From Ectocarpus siliculosus (Eukaryota; Sar; Phaeophyceae; Ectocarpales; Ectocarpaceae): a stretch of 64,000 nucleotides of DNA. The notes under the pieces are model-generated. The model did no database searches and was not told the DNA's origin. It saw only the letters and a program-made list of their open reading frames with translations. Below, piece after piece: positions 35,459-47,200 of this stretch; the first letter of the stretch is position 1, and the number at the start of each line of letters is the position of its first letter. The stretch is taken from contig FN649729.1 in NCBI GenBank assembly GCA_000310025.1, forward strand, positions 1,991,207 through 2,055,206, read 5' to 3'. The translations under genes and the position numbers were made by a program.

Positions 35459-35701
35459 CTACACAGCACTCGCCGCGTCCACCCTTGGTTTGCAGCACAA
35501 AAGCTTGTGCTCTCTGGCAATCAAAAAGAACTCTCCGCCAATCAACAACATGCCAACGCCGAGAAACACCCCCCACAGACGAGGGTCGTCGTCTTCCTTG
35601 GCAGCGAATACCCCAAAGACAGTGAGACACGCCACGCTGGCTGCGCCTACCCACGTCTTCACGTCCTGATACCATGGCGTCCCCGAAACCTGTACATCCA
35701 T
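35459..35701 (-). CDS. Possible small membrane protein, two predicted helices (80 aa)
   Basis: ATG 35701 to TAG 35459-35461, single exon as read. Two hydrophobic segments are visible: WVGAASVACLTVFGVFAA (about residues 17-34) and LWGVFLGVGMLLIGGEFFLI (about residues 42-61). They are separated by the charged loop KEDDDPR. The C-terminus is short and Cys/Lys-containing. I do not recognise the family. The segment GTACAG just after the ATG could instead be a splice acceptor, which would make this the last exon of a longer minus-strand gene. It lies downstream of the ROCO gene on the same strand, about 370 bp after its stop. Confidence 0.45.
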   Translation of the reverse strand: MDVQVSGTPWYQDVKTWVGAASVACLTVFGVFAAKEDDDPRLWGVFLGVGMLLIGGEFFLIAREHKLLCCKPRVDAASAV

Positions 35702-36066
35702 GCCAGTAACGGAATGGAGTTTACGTTTGTCATGGTCTGTTCACGCAAAGGAGGAGTATAACGGACGTTGCTTGTCGCTACTGTTCGATTTGCTTTCGAA
35801 AGGAAAGTCAACCGATGTGAGGTACGGGAGCGCAACGCACATTTCGGGAGAGTACAGCAGCCCAAGACACACAACGCAATGCTCTAGAATCAACAAGAAA
35901 CAGGCGAGTGAAGCCGATGCAACGGTGGAAACCGTGGAACGCGGACTATCAAGGCAGCTTTGGGGCTAAGTGGCTCAATTTCCGCCATGTTTTTGAATTT
36001 CTACATACATCAAACAGGTCTTTAGAAGCCGAATCAAACCGTTAGACTAGTCAGCCAATAGACTAG

Positions 36067-38181
36067 TCAGATTTCGGCATATCGATCGCAACTTGAGCAT
36101 GTACCCTGGCTAATGCTGTGACAACTTTGAACTACCTGGCCCGTCGGGCTGCTCTGTGTAGGTGCTTGGCTGCTCGAACCGGTCTGCGCAGGTGCTTGGT
36201 TGCTAGACCTGGTCGGTGCAGGTGCTCGGCTGCTCGGACTGATGTCGGAAGAGGTCGAACCCGAAACCCCGCCCTGAATGAAAACAACAGTTGAGTTGCG
36301 AGACGAGCAAAACAACATGCCCGGAGGCCTGAGCAGTCCCACACGACACCTTCAATGCGTACAGCTCAAGCCACATCATGGCATGGACGAAGGCCTTCAT
36401 ACGACCCTGGAAGGCCCGTGCCTGTAGACTGGTACATCGCCTACACATTGTGCCAACTGCATGTGGTGCAAGATACCCCACCTCGAAATGGCTTCCTTGC
36501 TGTGAAGCACAACCCTTACGAGCCACCTTCTCTGCATTCTCGGCAAACTTCTGACGGAGTGGTTCATCGAAGAACTCCTCATCCGAGAATTCCACAACCT
36601 GAAGAGCAGCTGCTAGAAGGTTATTGCCCGCCGTAGGGTCCTGGCAGAGTGGACAAAAGTAACCCTTTTCGACCAGGCCAGATCCAGGCGGTGCCTGCAA
36701 ACATGAGAGCGCGCACGGGTGCTTTCATGAAGTGCGCATCAATATATATCCTAGTGTCTGTCGTGCCCAAAAAACACTTATCTACAACTTGAATGAACCG
36801 AAGCAAGAAAAAAAAACACCGCGATAGCGGCAGCTACCGTGCTGATTGACCAGCAAGAACTGATTTACTTGCAAGTTCACTTTGTTTACCATGGAGATAT
36901 GCATACGACCATCCAAAAAATCATGGTGAATATTGAGCATCGAAATCGGGCGCTTACATCTGTCGTCCTGATCGGCATGCCCTTGGTCTTGTGCTGTGGG
37001 CAGAAAAAGATCGGCTCGCACGGTAAACCAGGGAACTCCGAGAGCATCTTGATCATGACGGAGAGGACTTTCGACAGGGCCGCCCACGCATGGACCTCCT
37101 CACCTCCTCCGAGAACCTCCACTTTCAGCATGTTGTCGTGCTCAGAGTAGTCTAAACTCAGCGAGAACAACCCCTTTTCCGCACCGTTCCCCACTATCAA
37201 AGCCCCGTATCGCCAGAAGGGGTAAGGATAGCCCAAGTGGCAGCACCGCGCTAGGAGACGCTCGACAAAACCAGGGGGCAAACCAAGACTGAACGAGCAT
37301 GCCACAGAAAGCGTGAGGTCGTACTTCCTCGCTTGGTTTGCTTCCTCGCGCCTGATACTATACTCAGGTGGGCGCGTTGTGTCCATGCGCAAAAGGATCA
37401 CCAAGCCCCCATTGGGGTCGTTCGGTAAGGGAAACGTCAGCCCTGCGCTCTTCAACGCCAGGAGAAGGTGTGGTGCGAGCTCTGGAGTCCACAGTTCCTC
37501 AGCGAGTTGCGGCTCGAAAACATGTTCGTTGTCCAGCCGGCGCAAGCTTGCAAGGTTGGTCACCCGAATACCACCCAGATCAATGTCGCCGTATGAATCT
37601 CGCCTGTGACTAAACAAAGGGTCCAGAACTGTGGCAAACCACTCGACGTCGAGGAAGACGTAGTTGCCGTATTCCACCAGCCCTCCCTCCCACTTCCTGC
37701 ACACAGAGAGGTTGTACGATACAAAAACCGGGCCCGACAGCAAGTGGGACGCAGAGCAGAGCATAAATGTGCACTAGCTCTACTGGCTGAAAACGGTTCT
37801 ACTCTATTCAACGTGAACGTTTTTCCTGGTGTGTGCACCTGATGTTAAGCCACACAAACATCACAAACATAAAATATATTTCCGATCCATGCAAACCAGG
37901 ACGTTGAACAGCTGGTACTCGTAGGCAACCAAGCACAAAGTCAACCCAAAACCGCACCGCCGATTGAACTTACCTGATCAAGATCGCACCAGGCATTGCC
38001 GCTTCTGGGGCGGCTACCGGCGTGCCGGCTCCGTTCAGCTCAGCCACCTTGGCGTGCCACTTTTCCTCCAAATCCGCTCTTGTGATGCCCCGGGTTCGTT
38101 GTTCGGCCTTGCGCCTAAAATTGCACGGGTCCGATCGAGAGGAGGTGAACTTTCCATGAATGCATCCCCGACCGCAAGATG

Positions 38182-38216
<35 letters not shown>

Positions 38217-41200
38217 GTGGTGCAATGCTTGAAACGCTTGAGCGGGCACAGCAACGCTATTGCTCCATGTGGAAAAAACACACATCGCTTAAGCCGTTGA
38301 CGTGCATATCGATGTACTGGGACTGCATGACTTGGCGACAAATACATAACATCTTTGGCCTTACCTACTGGAAGAGGCCAGCTCCTCAAGCATCTCAAGG
38401 GCGAGTCGGTAGCTCGGCGGAAGATGCATGGTAACAGTCCTCTTGTCATCGACAGGATCGTATATCATGCGATGAAAAAGCCCCGGGGTGCTCTTGTCGC
38501 AGGGCCAGCCTGTTCCCCCACCGAACGCTGGTGCCGAGACGCCTAGGCAAGACTGCGCGCAGCTCACAAGGCTGACGCCATCTTCCAACGAAAGTCCGTG
38601 GGGTTGATGTCCATGTGCTTTCTCCATCCAGGACTTCAGCCATCGGCGGCTCTCGCATTCTACGTCATCCGCTACTGTACCCCTGGTCCTTACCACGCGG
38701 TCCCACTTGTTCCCCACAAGGATCACGTTTGCATTCGGCACACGGAAAGTCAAGTAACGTAGCCAGGGGGCAATGGCAAGGTCTTCAAGGTTCAAGCCAT
38801 CCATCTCGCTGGCTTTCGCCGCATCCCATACCAACAGGTACACGGCACGAGGGGTGAGAAATAGCTGGAGCAGTCCGTAGTAGACAACCTGTCCGGTGGT
38901 CAAGGTGGGGGATCACAGACACGTCGAGGGGCGCACATGACGGATACATGGTGTCGAAGGAAGTGAATTAAGTAACAGGGTGCAGGAGAATACGATACGT
39001 GTTAGTTCACTGCCGGGGTCCAGGACAGTGTGAAGTCCTTATCGCAATGATGCTGACCGAGGAATGATGCGACTAAGGACGGACGATGTCACCCGCCGGC
39101 TGCATGTTTCTGAAAACGATGAAGAAAACTAGACAACCCCACCCCGCAATAAGATCATGTCCGCTGACGGATATCAATGGCAGTGCGCCCGCGCGGACTG
39201 GGATATGAAAGCCATGTAAACCCCGTCCTGTACTCGCACCAAACGTCCATGCGAATAGCTTGAAACTCCGGTTGGAAGCTGCTCACGACAAAATGAAACG
39301 ATCTCGACCTCCAACCTCGGCCTCGATGATTGCCACAGAACGTCCAATCAAAAGTACACCGACCCACCACGCAAGCTGACTGGGTCAACGCACGCGTGTG
39401 CAAGGAACACAATGGGTCTCACCTGACCGGCACAATCAAATATCCGAATTGGATGACCATCGACTTTGTGGTCTTCGACATCCACGTGGACAGTGCTTTC
39501 CACACCACCGTTTTGTGTCATACACGGCCCCCCGGTCGTGATGCTGCGCCGCAAACTGCGGCAGTGCATTGAGTGAACAAGGTGAGTCAAACCAACCATT
39601 CATGTGATAATGGACGCCCGCACGGCACTTATGCCGCTCAAGTTTTATCTTTCGCGCCGGAGCAGCCCGCAGTGTGACTACAACACGTGAGGGGATGCCA
39701 ATCGGAGGAGAAGAGCAGCGCACGACAATGACCCACGAATGAGCCACGTAGATTCGTACCGAAACAGTCGGAAAGATGGCACTGCGTGCGATCGATTTGT
39801 TAAATGCGTTTTCCTTGGGCTATTCATCGCACCCCGGTGCCATCTCTCCGACCTCGGTGCCATCTCTCCGACCTCGGTGCGGAAATATCAATTCAAGCAT
39901 TTCGTTTAGGATTTTCAAGGCACCGGTGCGGTCTCTCCGACCGGTGCGATTCCCGATGAAATACACACAGGTGTTGTATGCACGCACCCCGGTGCCATCT
40001 CCCCGACCGGCACCATACAGTGTAGGCATACCCACGCTCACGCACGGTCTTCTTGCATACACGTGTAGGTACCGTTGTTGCTGGTGGGAAGCACACCGGT
40101 AATGGCAACGTAGGCTGGTACCAGTTTTCCATGCAGCGAGGGGTCTTGTGTTTGAAGGCGAGTTTGGCTATGGCGACAAGGACAACAAACGATGTGGTTT
40201 CCCTCTGAGGTACCGGTACATACGATATCAGATTATCTTCTGCTTTCGTTTCGGTCTTCCTCTACGGATACCAGTACGTGCGCAGCAGTACAACAGTTTC
40301 GTGTTGTGTAGAGTGGGGTAGGGTGCGGCTTGTACGTTGTGTGTTTGGTTGAGTGTACGGCTGGCAACTTCCATACCAATAAAAGAATGAAAGCAACTGA
40401 CATCCCGCGCGAACGGCGACCATGCATACGTGCATGCAGGACAAGAGTGATGCTCCGCGGACACCGTCCCCACGTGCGAAAGGTACGCACACGTGCCTAA
40501 TTCCGTCAGCTGCAAAGGAGCTCAATGTTGGATTTGGGGGTCGGTGAGATCCGGGTGCGATCTCACCGACCCCGGTGCGTAAATCGAATAAAATCATGTC
40601 GTTCTTGCATTTTTTTGCACCCCGGTGCCATCACCCCGAACGTTGCCATCTCTCCGACCGGTGTTATCTCTCCTACTATTACGGTACTTTTGAAAGCTAC
40701 TGTTCGAAGCGTATACGGGGTGCCGCCCTGATTGCACCTACCTATACACGAACGTCGCCAATGATTTTCGCAACATCAACAGTAGATTTTTGAGAAGCAC
40801 CGAAAAACAATCGCACTGGCGATCCCGCGGGGAGGGCAGGTGCATTGGTTGGACCATATTCCCCTGCAGGACACAGTTTTACCCTACACACACTCAACAT
40901 TTGTGGAGCGCCGGACCTCGCTCTCACCGTTCAACAAATATGGCTGTATAGCACCGTCCTTCAATGACTTACAACAGCGGGTTAGTGTCGGCGCTCGTAC
41001 CCCAGCGGTCAGCGATGTGGGACCTGTGAAGAAAATACTTGCACAAAGTCGAGTGAGCACATTTTGTACGAGGAAAAACGGAGAAATCGATAAGTGGCCT
41101 TCGTACCTTGTTTTGCCAACAGTCTCCTTTCCAATGATGACGACTTTAAGCGGTCGGGTCACAGCGGTAGTTCCGCCCTTGAACATGGCTTCGTAGTAGC

Positions 41201-44200
41201 CCCTCACCGCCTGCACGCCACCCGCCACGATCGCCTCGGGAGGGTGCTCCCACGGGTTTCGGGAAAGGTCCAAACTTCGAAGCCCGTCAAACACGTCCAG
41301 AAGACGGGCTAAATCCACCGGAAGCGTACCTAGAAAGCATCAATTAACGCACAACATGTGGTCGGGCGGAGCGATGCATAGTCATGCTGCCAACTGCAAC
41401 GATGGGTGTGCATACCACACTACTCAGCGCCTCGATCTCGACCAGGTCACCTACCCTCCGCGTCCACAACTAGGCTTCCAGTTGCGGCGTGGATGTACCG
41501 CCTCCCCTTCAAATTACGTTCGAACTTGCCGGGCACCGACAAAAAAAAACACTATATTCTCCGTAACACTTGTTGTTGTTGTCTTCACATTAAAAACCGT
41601 TACGATCTCTCTCTACCCAGTACCTTCATATGTCGGTACTTATCCAACACTTGACGCGGTCGGTTCCAGTGGTCACAGGCTATCTTACCCTAAAAAGGTA
41701 CGCTCAAACAAACACTGCTGTGTAGGCAGGAATAGATCCTTGGTTCAATCTCTTCAATTCGGGTAGAAATTTTGTGTCAAACCACGCGGACGAATAAACA
41801 CGCTCTGGAGACCACACAGCGAGATCGACAGCGTAGCAGGGGCAGATCAGGTCAGCCCACCTATGTGAAACATGCAAGCGCCATCCAAAGCTTCAAAGGT
41901 ACTTTCGATAACCTGGATGCTCTCCGCACGCACTGAGCAAACACAAGTATTTTGCATACAGAGCATGCCCAATGAAACCATACGACCGACTTTGGCGCCA
42001 TCCATTATTCAATCTAGGCCTCCCAATTCCGAACTATGCGACTGCCCCGCAAAGCACACGATAGAGCGGGTGCACCATAGGTTATTATTTTCATCAGCCC
42101 CCATGACCATTACCTATGTACATGCTGGCACAATATCACCGTCGAGAAACGAACAACGTATTCAACACACCTGGCCGGGCTGCCATTGAACCAGTCTGGT
42201 CCTGTCCGAGTGTGTGCCATAGTCCTGCATGGAAACGTGGTGTGATCGGTTGATTTTGTAGAACAGAAAAACCGTGACACAAGTAAGGACATACCGTCGG
42301 GTTAAACCGACGAACCTCAATCATGCACACTCCCCGAGTGACCCGCAGAGAACATTCAGCATCGCTAGGGCGCCTCGGCAACTGGCAACGACTTACTTGC
42401 ATTTCAACAAGCTCAGCGGTGAGCTTCCCTTGCATATCTATATAGTGTCTACAGATCGTGTGCATGCCGTAACGCACGAATAACGAGCTACTCTCAAAGT
42501 GCTGGAAAACTACCTGATGTATGCATAGAATGCAGCTTTTGGTACAATCCCTACTGGAAAACTGGTTGTTGGGAATCCAAAGATGACCCAGCTGCCTCAG
42601 AGCTCCGAGTTCCTTCGGGATGGTCCCTGCACAAGCAACACAAAACCTATCGTATGTATCAGCAGTTCAGAACTGAACACGTGAGTCGTGTATTACTCAC
42701 CCTGTCTGCAAGACACATCTTCTAGAAGCCTTGATTACGCGATCTTCCCATATTGTATGTTGATGTTCTGTTGCATTGTGAGGGGTCGATACCCAAGGAG
42801 CTGGGAGCGCTCACGGGGCCGCAGGAGCTTGGTGGAAACTTCAATCGGCTTATAACAACTGCAAGGGTCTTATTTCATTGTATTTCCAAACACTGCTTCT
42901 AAAACATTTGTCCCGCGTATGTAGTTGGCGTCCACTCACTGGTCTAGAAGCCGGGACATTATTTTTGTTTTGACCCGCAACCATCTCTCCGTTTTCCTTC
43001 TTCCACTTACAGGTCCCATTCCGCCGGCGCTGGGAAAGCTCGCAGCGCTTCAAGATCTGAACCTCGACGGGAACCAGCTAAGCGGTGAGACACTGTTTAG
43101 ATGTGTTGAAAAAAATTCCCATGAAGTTTCAAGATGAATCCCGTGTATGCGTGCGCGGGATTCACCTTGAATCCAGATCGACCTTTTTCGGTTCCTCACC
43201 TGTAAGCCGGTTTCTTGCGATCAAAAGCTTTTCCAGCTTACTCAGCGCTCCCAGCTCCTTGGGAATGAGTCCTGTACACAAGACATAGGGAAATTAGGTA
43301 GAGCAAAAGATATCCCGCGAGTTCTGAAATTTCGTACTCGCCTACGTAGTTGGCGGGACAGGATCTACGGAGATGGATGTACTAAACCAAATGTACCCAC
43401 TCACGCCGAATCGGTCGGGAAAGAGCTATCAAATCACGTGTTCACCCACCGCTTAGCTGGTTGCCGTAAAGGATGAGCTCCTTCAGTGCTGAAAGGTGCC
43501 CCAGCTCCGATGGGATAGGCCCTGCAAGAGGACGGGTGGACGGAGTACCTGAGCGGGACAAAAAGTATTACCCCGCTTTCTAGAACATCGGTCCCGCCTA
43601 CTAATACGCGGGATTCATGCACGTTCACAACTTGAAGGAAAATATAACGCATTTCGAATTGTGTTCAACTCACCATCTAACTTGTTGCGGCTGAGGTAGA
43701 GGTCTTGCAGGGCGCCAAGATTTCCTAGCTGCGGCGGGATATGGCCTGTAGACGAGGGAGTCAACGCAGGGTAGTTTGGCAGGGTACAGAAAAGTTATCC
43801 CGCGAGTTCTGAAATTTCGTACCCGCCTACGCATACACGGGATTCATGCACGGAACAAGTTTGGTAAACATTCAACATCCCCAAGAAAGTTGCAAAAGTT
43901 GGTACCTGTCAGCTTGTTGTTGTGGAGGGCCAGCACCTGCAGCTCGCTGAGAGCTCCCAGCTCCGGCGGGATGCGCCCTGCAAGCCAAAGGGGGGATAGC
44001 GGAGATAGTAAGCGGGGCAAAACACAAAAATCCCCCGACTTCTAGAACACCTACTCACCCATGCATAGGCGGGTACGAAATTTCACAATTGCGGAACTCG
44101 CGGGACGTCTTTTGCTACGCGTGTCGGTGAGGAGGCGGAGAAGCATTTAGTCAATTCTCTGTTTTTCTCGTACTGCTCTCCTGCTTGCAGGTCATATCCC

Positions 44201-47200
44201 TCCGGAGCTAGGGAAGCTTGGCGCGTTGAAGACACTCGGACTCACCGTCAACAAGTTAGATGGTGAGTCCAGAGATGAAATCCATTTCATTTACTATTTT
44301 GTTGACACAAGGTACATGAATCTCGCCGACGCGTCGGCAGGATTCTTATCTCGTGAACAAGAAAACTTTCAACTCTTGTTCGATTCTCTCACCTGTGAGG
44401 CTGTTGTCGTTGAGCCAAAGCATCTCCAGCCTACTAAGTGCTCCCAACTCCTTGGGGATGGGTCCTGCACAAGAATGCAGCAGGGAGAAAATATCAGCAA
44501 GGACAGTTGTAGAAAAACATGCGTAGGAAAAGATGTCCCGCGTTGGCGTCCTCTTATTTCGTGAACAAGAAAACTTTCAACTCTTCTTCGATTCTCTCAC
44601 CTGTGAGGCTGTTGTCGTTGAGCCAAAGCGTCTCCAGCCTACGAAGTGCTCCCAGCTCCTTGGGGATGGGTCCTGCACAAGAATGCAGCAGGGAGAAAAT
44701 ATTAGCAAGGACAGTTGTAGAAAAAACTGCGTAGGAAAATATGTCCCGCGAGTTTCGAAATTGTGAAATTTCGTACCCGCTATTTCTGAAGTTTCGTGGA
44801 CGCCAACGCGTTGGCGTCCACGAAACTTTTGTACGGGACCAATGTTCTAGAAAGCGGGGGGTTGTTTTCTTTTGTCCCGCTGAGCTACTCCGTTCCGTCC
44901 GTCCGCTTGCAGGCCCCATCCCATCGGAGCTTGGGCACCTTTCAGCACTGAAGAAGCTCTACCTTTCCCGCAACCAGCTAAGCGGTGAGTCAACATGTGA
45001 TTTGATGACTGTTCCACGACCGATTTTGCGGCGAGTCCCGTGTACGAATCTCGCTGATGCACGTGAGTGGACGCCAACGCATCGGCGGGATTCATCTTGG
45101 AAACTCGAACAAAATAACTTACCAGTTAGCTCGTTCCCCCTAAGGCTGAGGTACTCCAGTACGGCGAGCCGTCCAAGCTCCACAGGGATGGGACCTGCAA
45201 TCGAAGGAGAAAAAACGAGAACACAGTACCCATAATGTAGCGGGAAGAATCAAAGCTAAATGCCCCGGCTTCTAGAAACACCTACTCAATTAACGCAACT
45301 CGTAGCAAAAGATGTCCCGCGAGTTCCGAAACTGCGAACCTTCGTTCTCACCCACGCATACACGGGATTCATAATGAAAATTCATGGGAATTTTTTTCAT
45401 CACATCTAAAGAGTGTCTCACCGCTTAGCTGGTTCTCGCCGAGGTTTAGCTCTCGAAGCGCTGCGAGCTTTCCTAGCGCCGGCGGAATGGGACCTGTAAG
45501 TGGAAGAAGGAAAACGGAGTGATGGTTGCGGGTCAAAACAAAAGTAATGCCCCGGCTTCTAGACCAGTGAGTGGATCCTGCCAACGCGTTGGCGTCCACG
45601 AAACTTCAGAAATAGCGGGTACGAAATTTCACAATTTCGGAACTCGCGGGACATCTTTTCCTACGCATTTTTTTCTACAACTGTCCTCGCTGATATTTGC
45701 TCCCTGCTGCATTCTTGTGCAGGACCCATCCCCAAGGAGCTGGGAGCACTTAGTAGGCTGGAGACGCTTTGGCTCAACGACAACAACTTCACAGGTGAGA
45801 GAATCGAAGAAGAGTTGAAAGTTTTCTTGTTCACGAAATAAGAATCCTGCCGACGTAATTAGCGTCATAAAAGTTATGCCGCTAGTTCTGAAGTTTCGTG
45901 GACGCCAACGCGTTGGCAGGAACGTTTTTCTTGACGCCGGGGGATTTATTTTGTTTTCCCCGGCTAACTTCTTATTCCCTTTCGTCTGGCAGGCACCATC
46001 CCGGCGGAGCTGGGAGAACTCACGGCACTGCTAGAGCTATACCTCAACGGGAACGAGCTGAGCGGTGAGTCCCTAGAGCCCATATCGCACAATTCCAACA
46101 TTCTTCTGTGAAGTTGCCGTATGCGCAGATGAATCCTGTGCACGCGTACGCGTCCACGAAACTTCAGAACTAGCGGGATAACTTTCATGACGCCAATTAC
46201 ATACGCGGGGGCGGGACCGATGTTCTGGAGGTTCAGAAGTCGAAAGAACAAATGTTTTTTACTATCTACTCAACTCACCCTCTAGCTTGTTGTAGCTGAG
46301 GTCGAGGGTCTTGAGGGCGCCAAGATCTCCTAGCTGCCGCGGGATGTGGCCTGTAGTTGAACGAGTCAAAGCAGGGCAGTTTAACGGGATAAAAGCAAAA
46401 GATACCTCCCGCTTTCTAGAAGATCCGTCCCGCCAACTAAAAAAAAATCCCCGCGTTTTCCGTACAAAAGTTTCGTGGACGCCAACGCGTACGCGTCCAC
46501 GAAACTTCAGAACTAGCGGGATAACTTTTATGCCGCCAATTACATACGCGGCATTCATGCTCAATTTCATGACTCACCGGACAGCTGGTTGTTCGACAGG
46601 TTGAGAAGGACGAGCGCTGTGAGCTTGCCCAGCTCCGACGAGATAGGCCCTGCAAACAGACAAGCAAAACAAATACTCCATTATTTGGGGGGGGACCACC
46701 AAAAAGTTAATGTTCGATCTCCGTAGAACTATGGACGCGGACGCGTTGGCGTCCACTCACGTGCATCAGCGAGATTCGTACACGGGACTCGCCGCAAAAT
46801 CGGTCGTGGAACAGTCATCAAATCACATGTTGACTCACCGCTTAGCTGGTTGCGGGAAAGGTAGAGCTTCTTCAGTGCTGAAAGGTGCCCAAGCTCCGAT
46901 GGGATGGGGCCTGCAAGCGGACGGACGGAACGGAGTAGCTCAGCGGGACAAAAGAAAACAACCCCCCGCTTTCTAGAACATTGGTCCCGTACAAAAGTTT
47001 CGTGGACGCCAACGCGTCGGCAGGATTCTTATTTCGTGAACAAGAAAACTTTCAACTCTTCTTCGATTCTCTCACCTGTGAGGTTGTTGTCGTCGAGCCA
47101 AAGCGTCTCCAGCCTACTAAGTGCTCCCAGCTCCTTGGGGATGGGTCCTGCACAAGAATGCAGCAGGGAGCAAATATCAGCGAGGACAGTTGTAGAAAAA

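Noticed and set aside
35244-35675. 143-codon minus ORF overlapping the small membrane protein
   Set aside because: The overlapping frame encoding two clean hydrophobic helices is the more plausible coding frame.
42786-46064. A separate plus-strand LRR gene made from the inverted exons
   Set aside because: No plus-strand N-cap, Roc or COR exon accompanies them, and they are scattered singly among minus-strand exons.
43674-46910. Regularly spaced LRR repeats as a CRISPR-like array
   Set aside because: The repeats are spliced exons encoding LRRs in a eukaryotic gene; spacing is irregular and spacers are introns.
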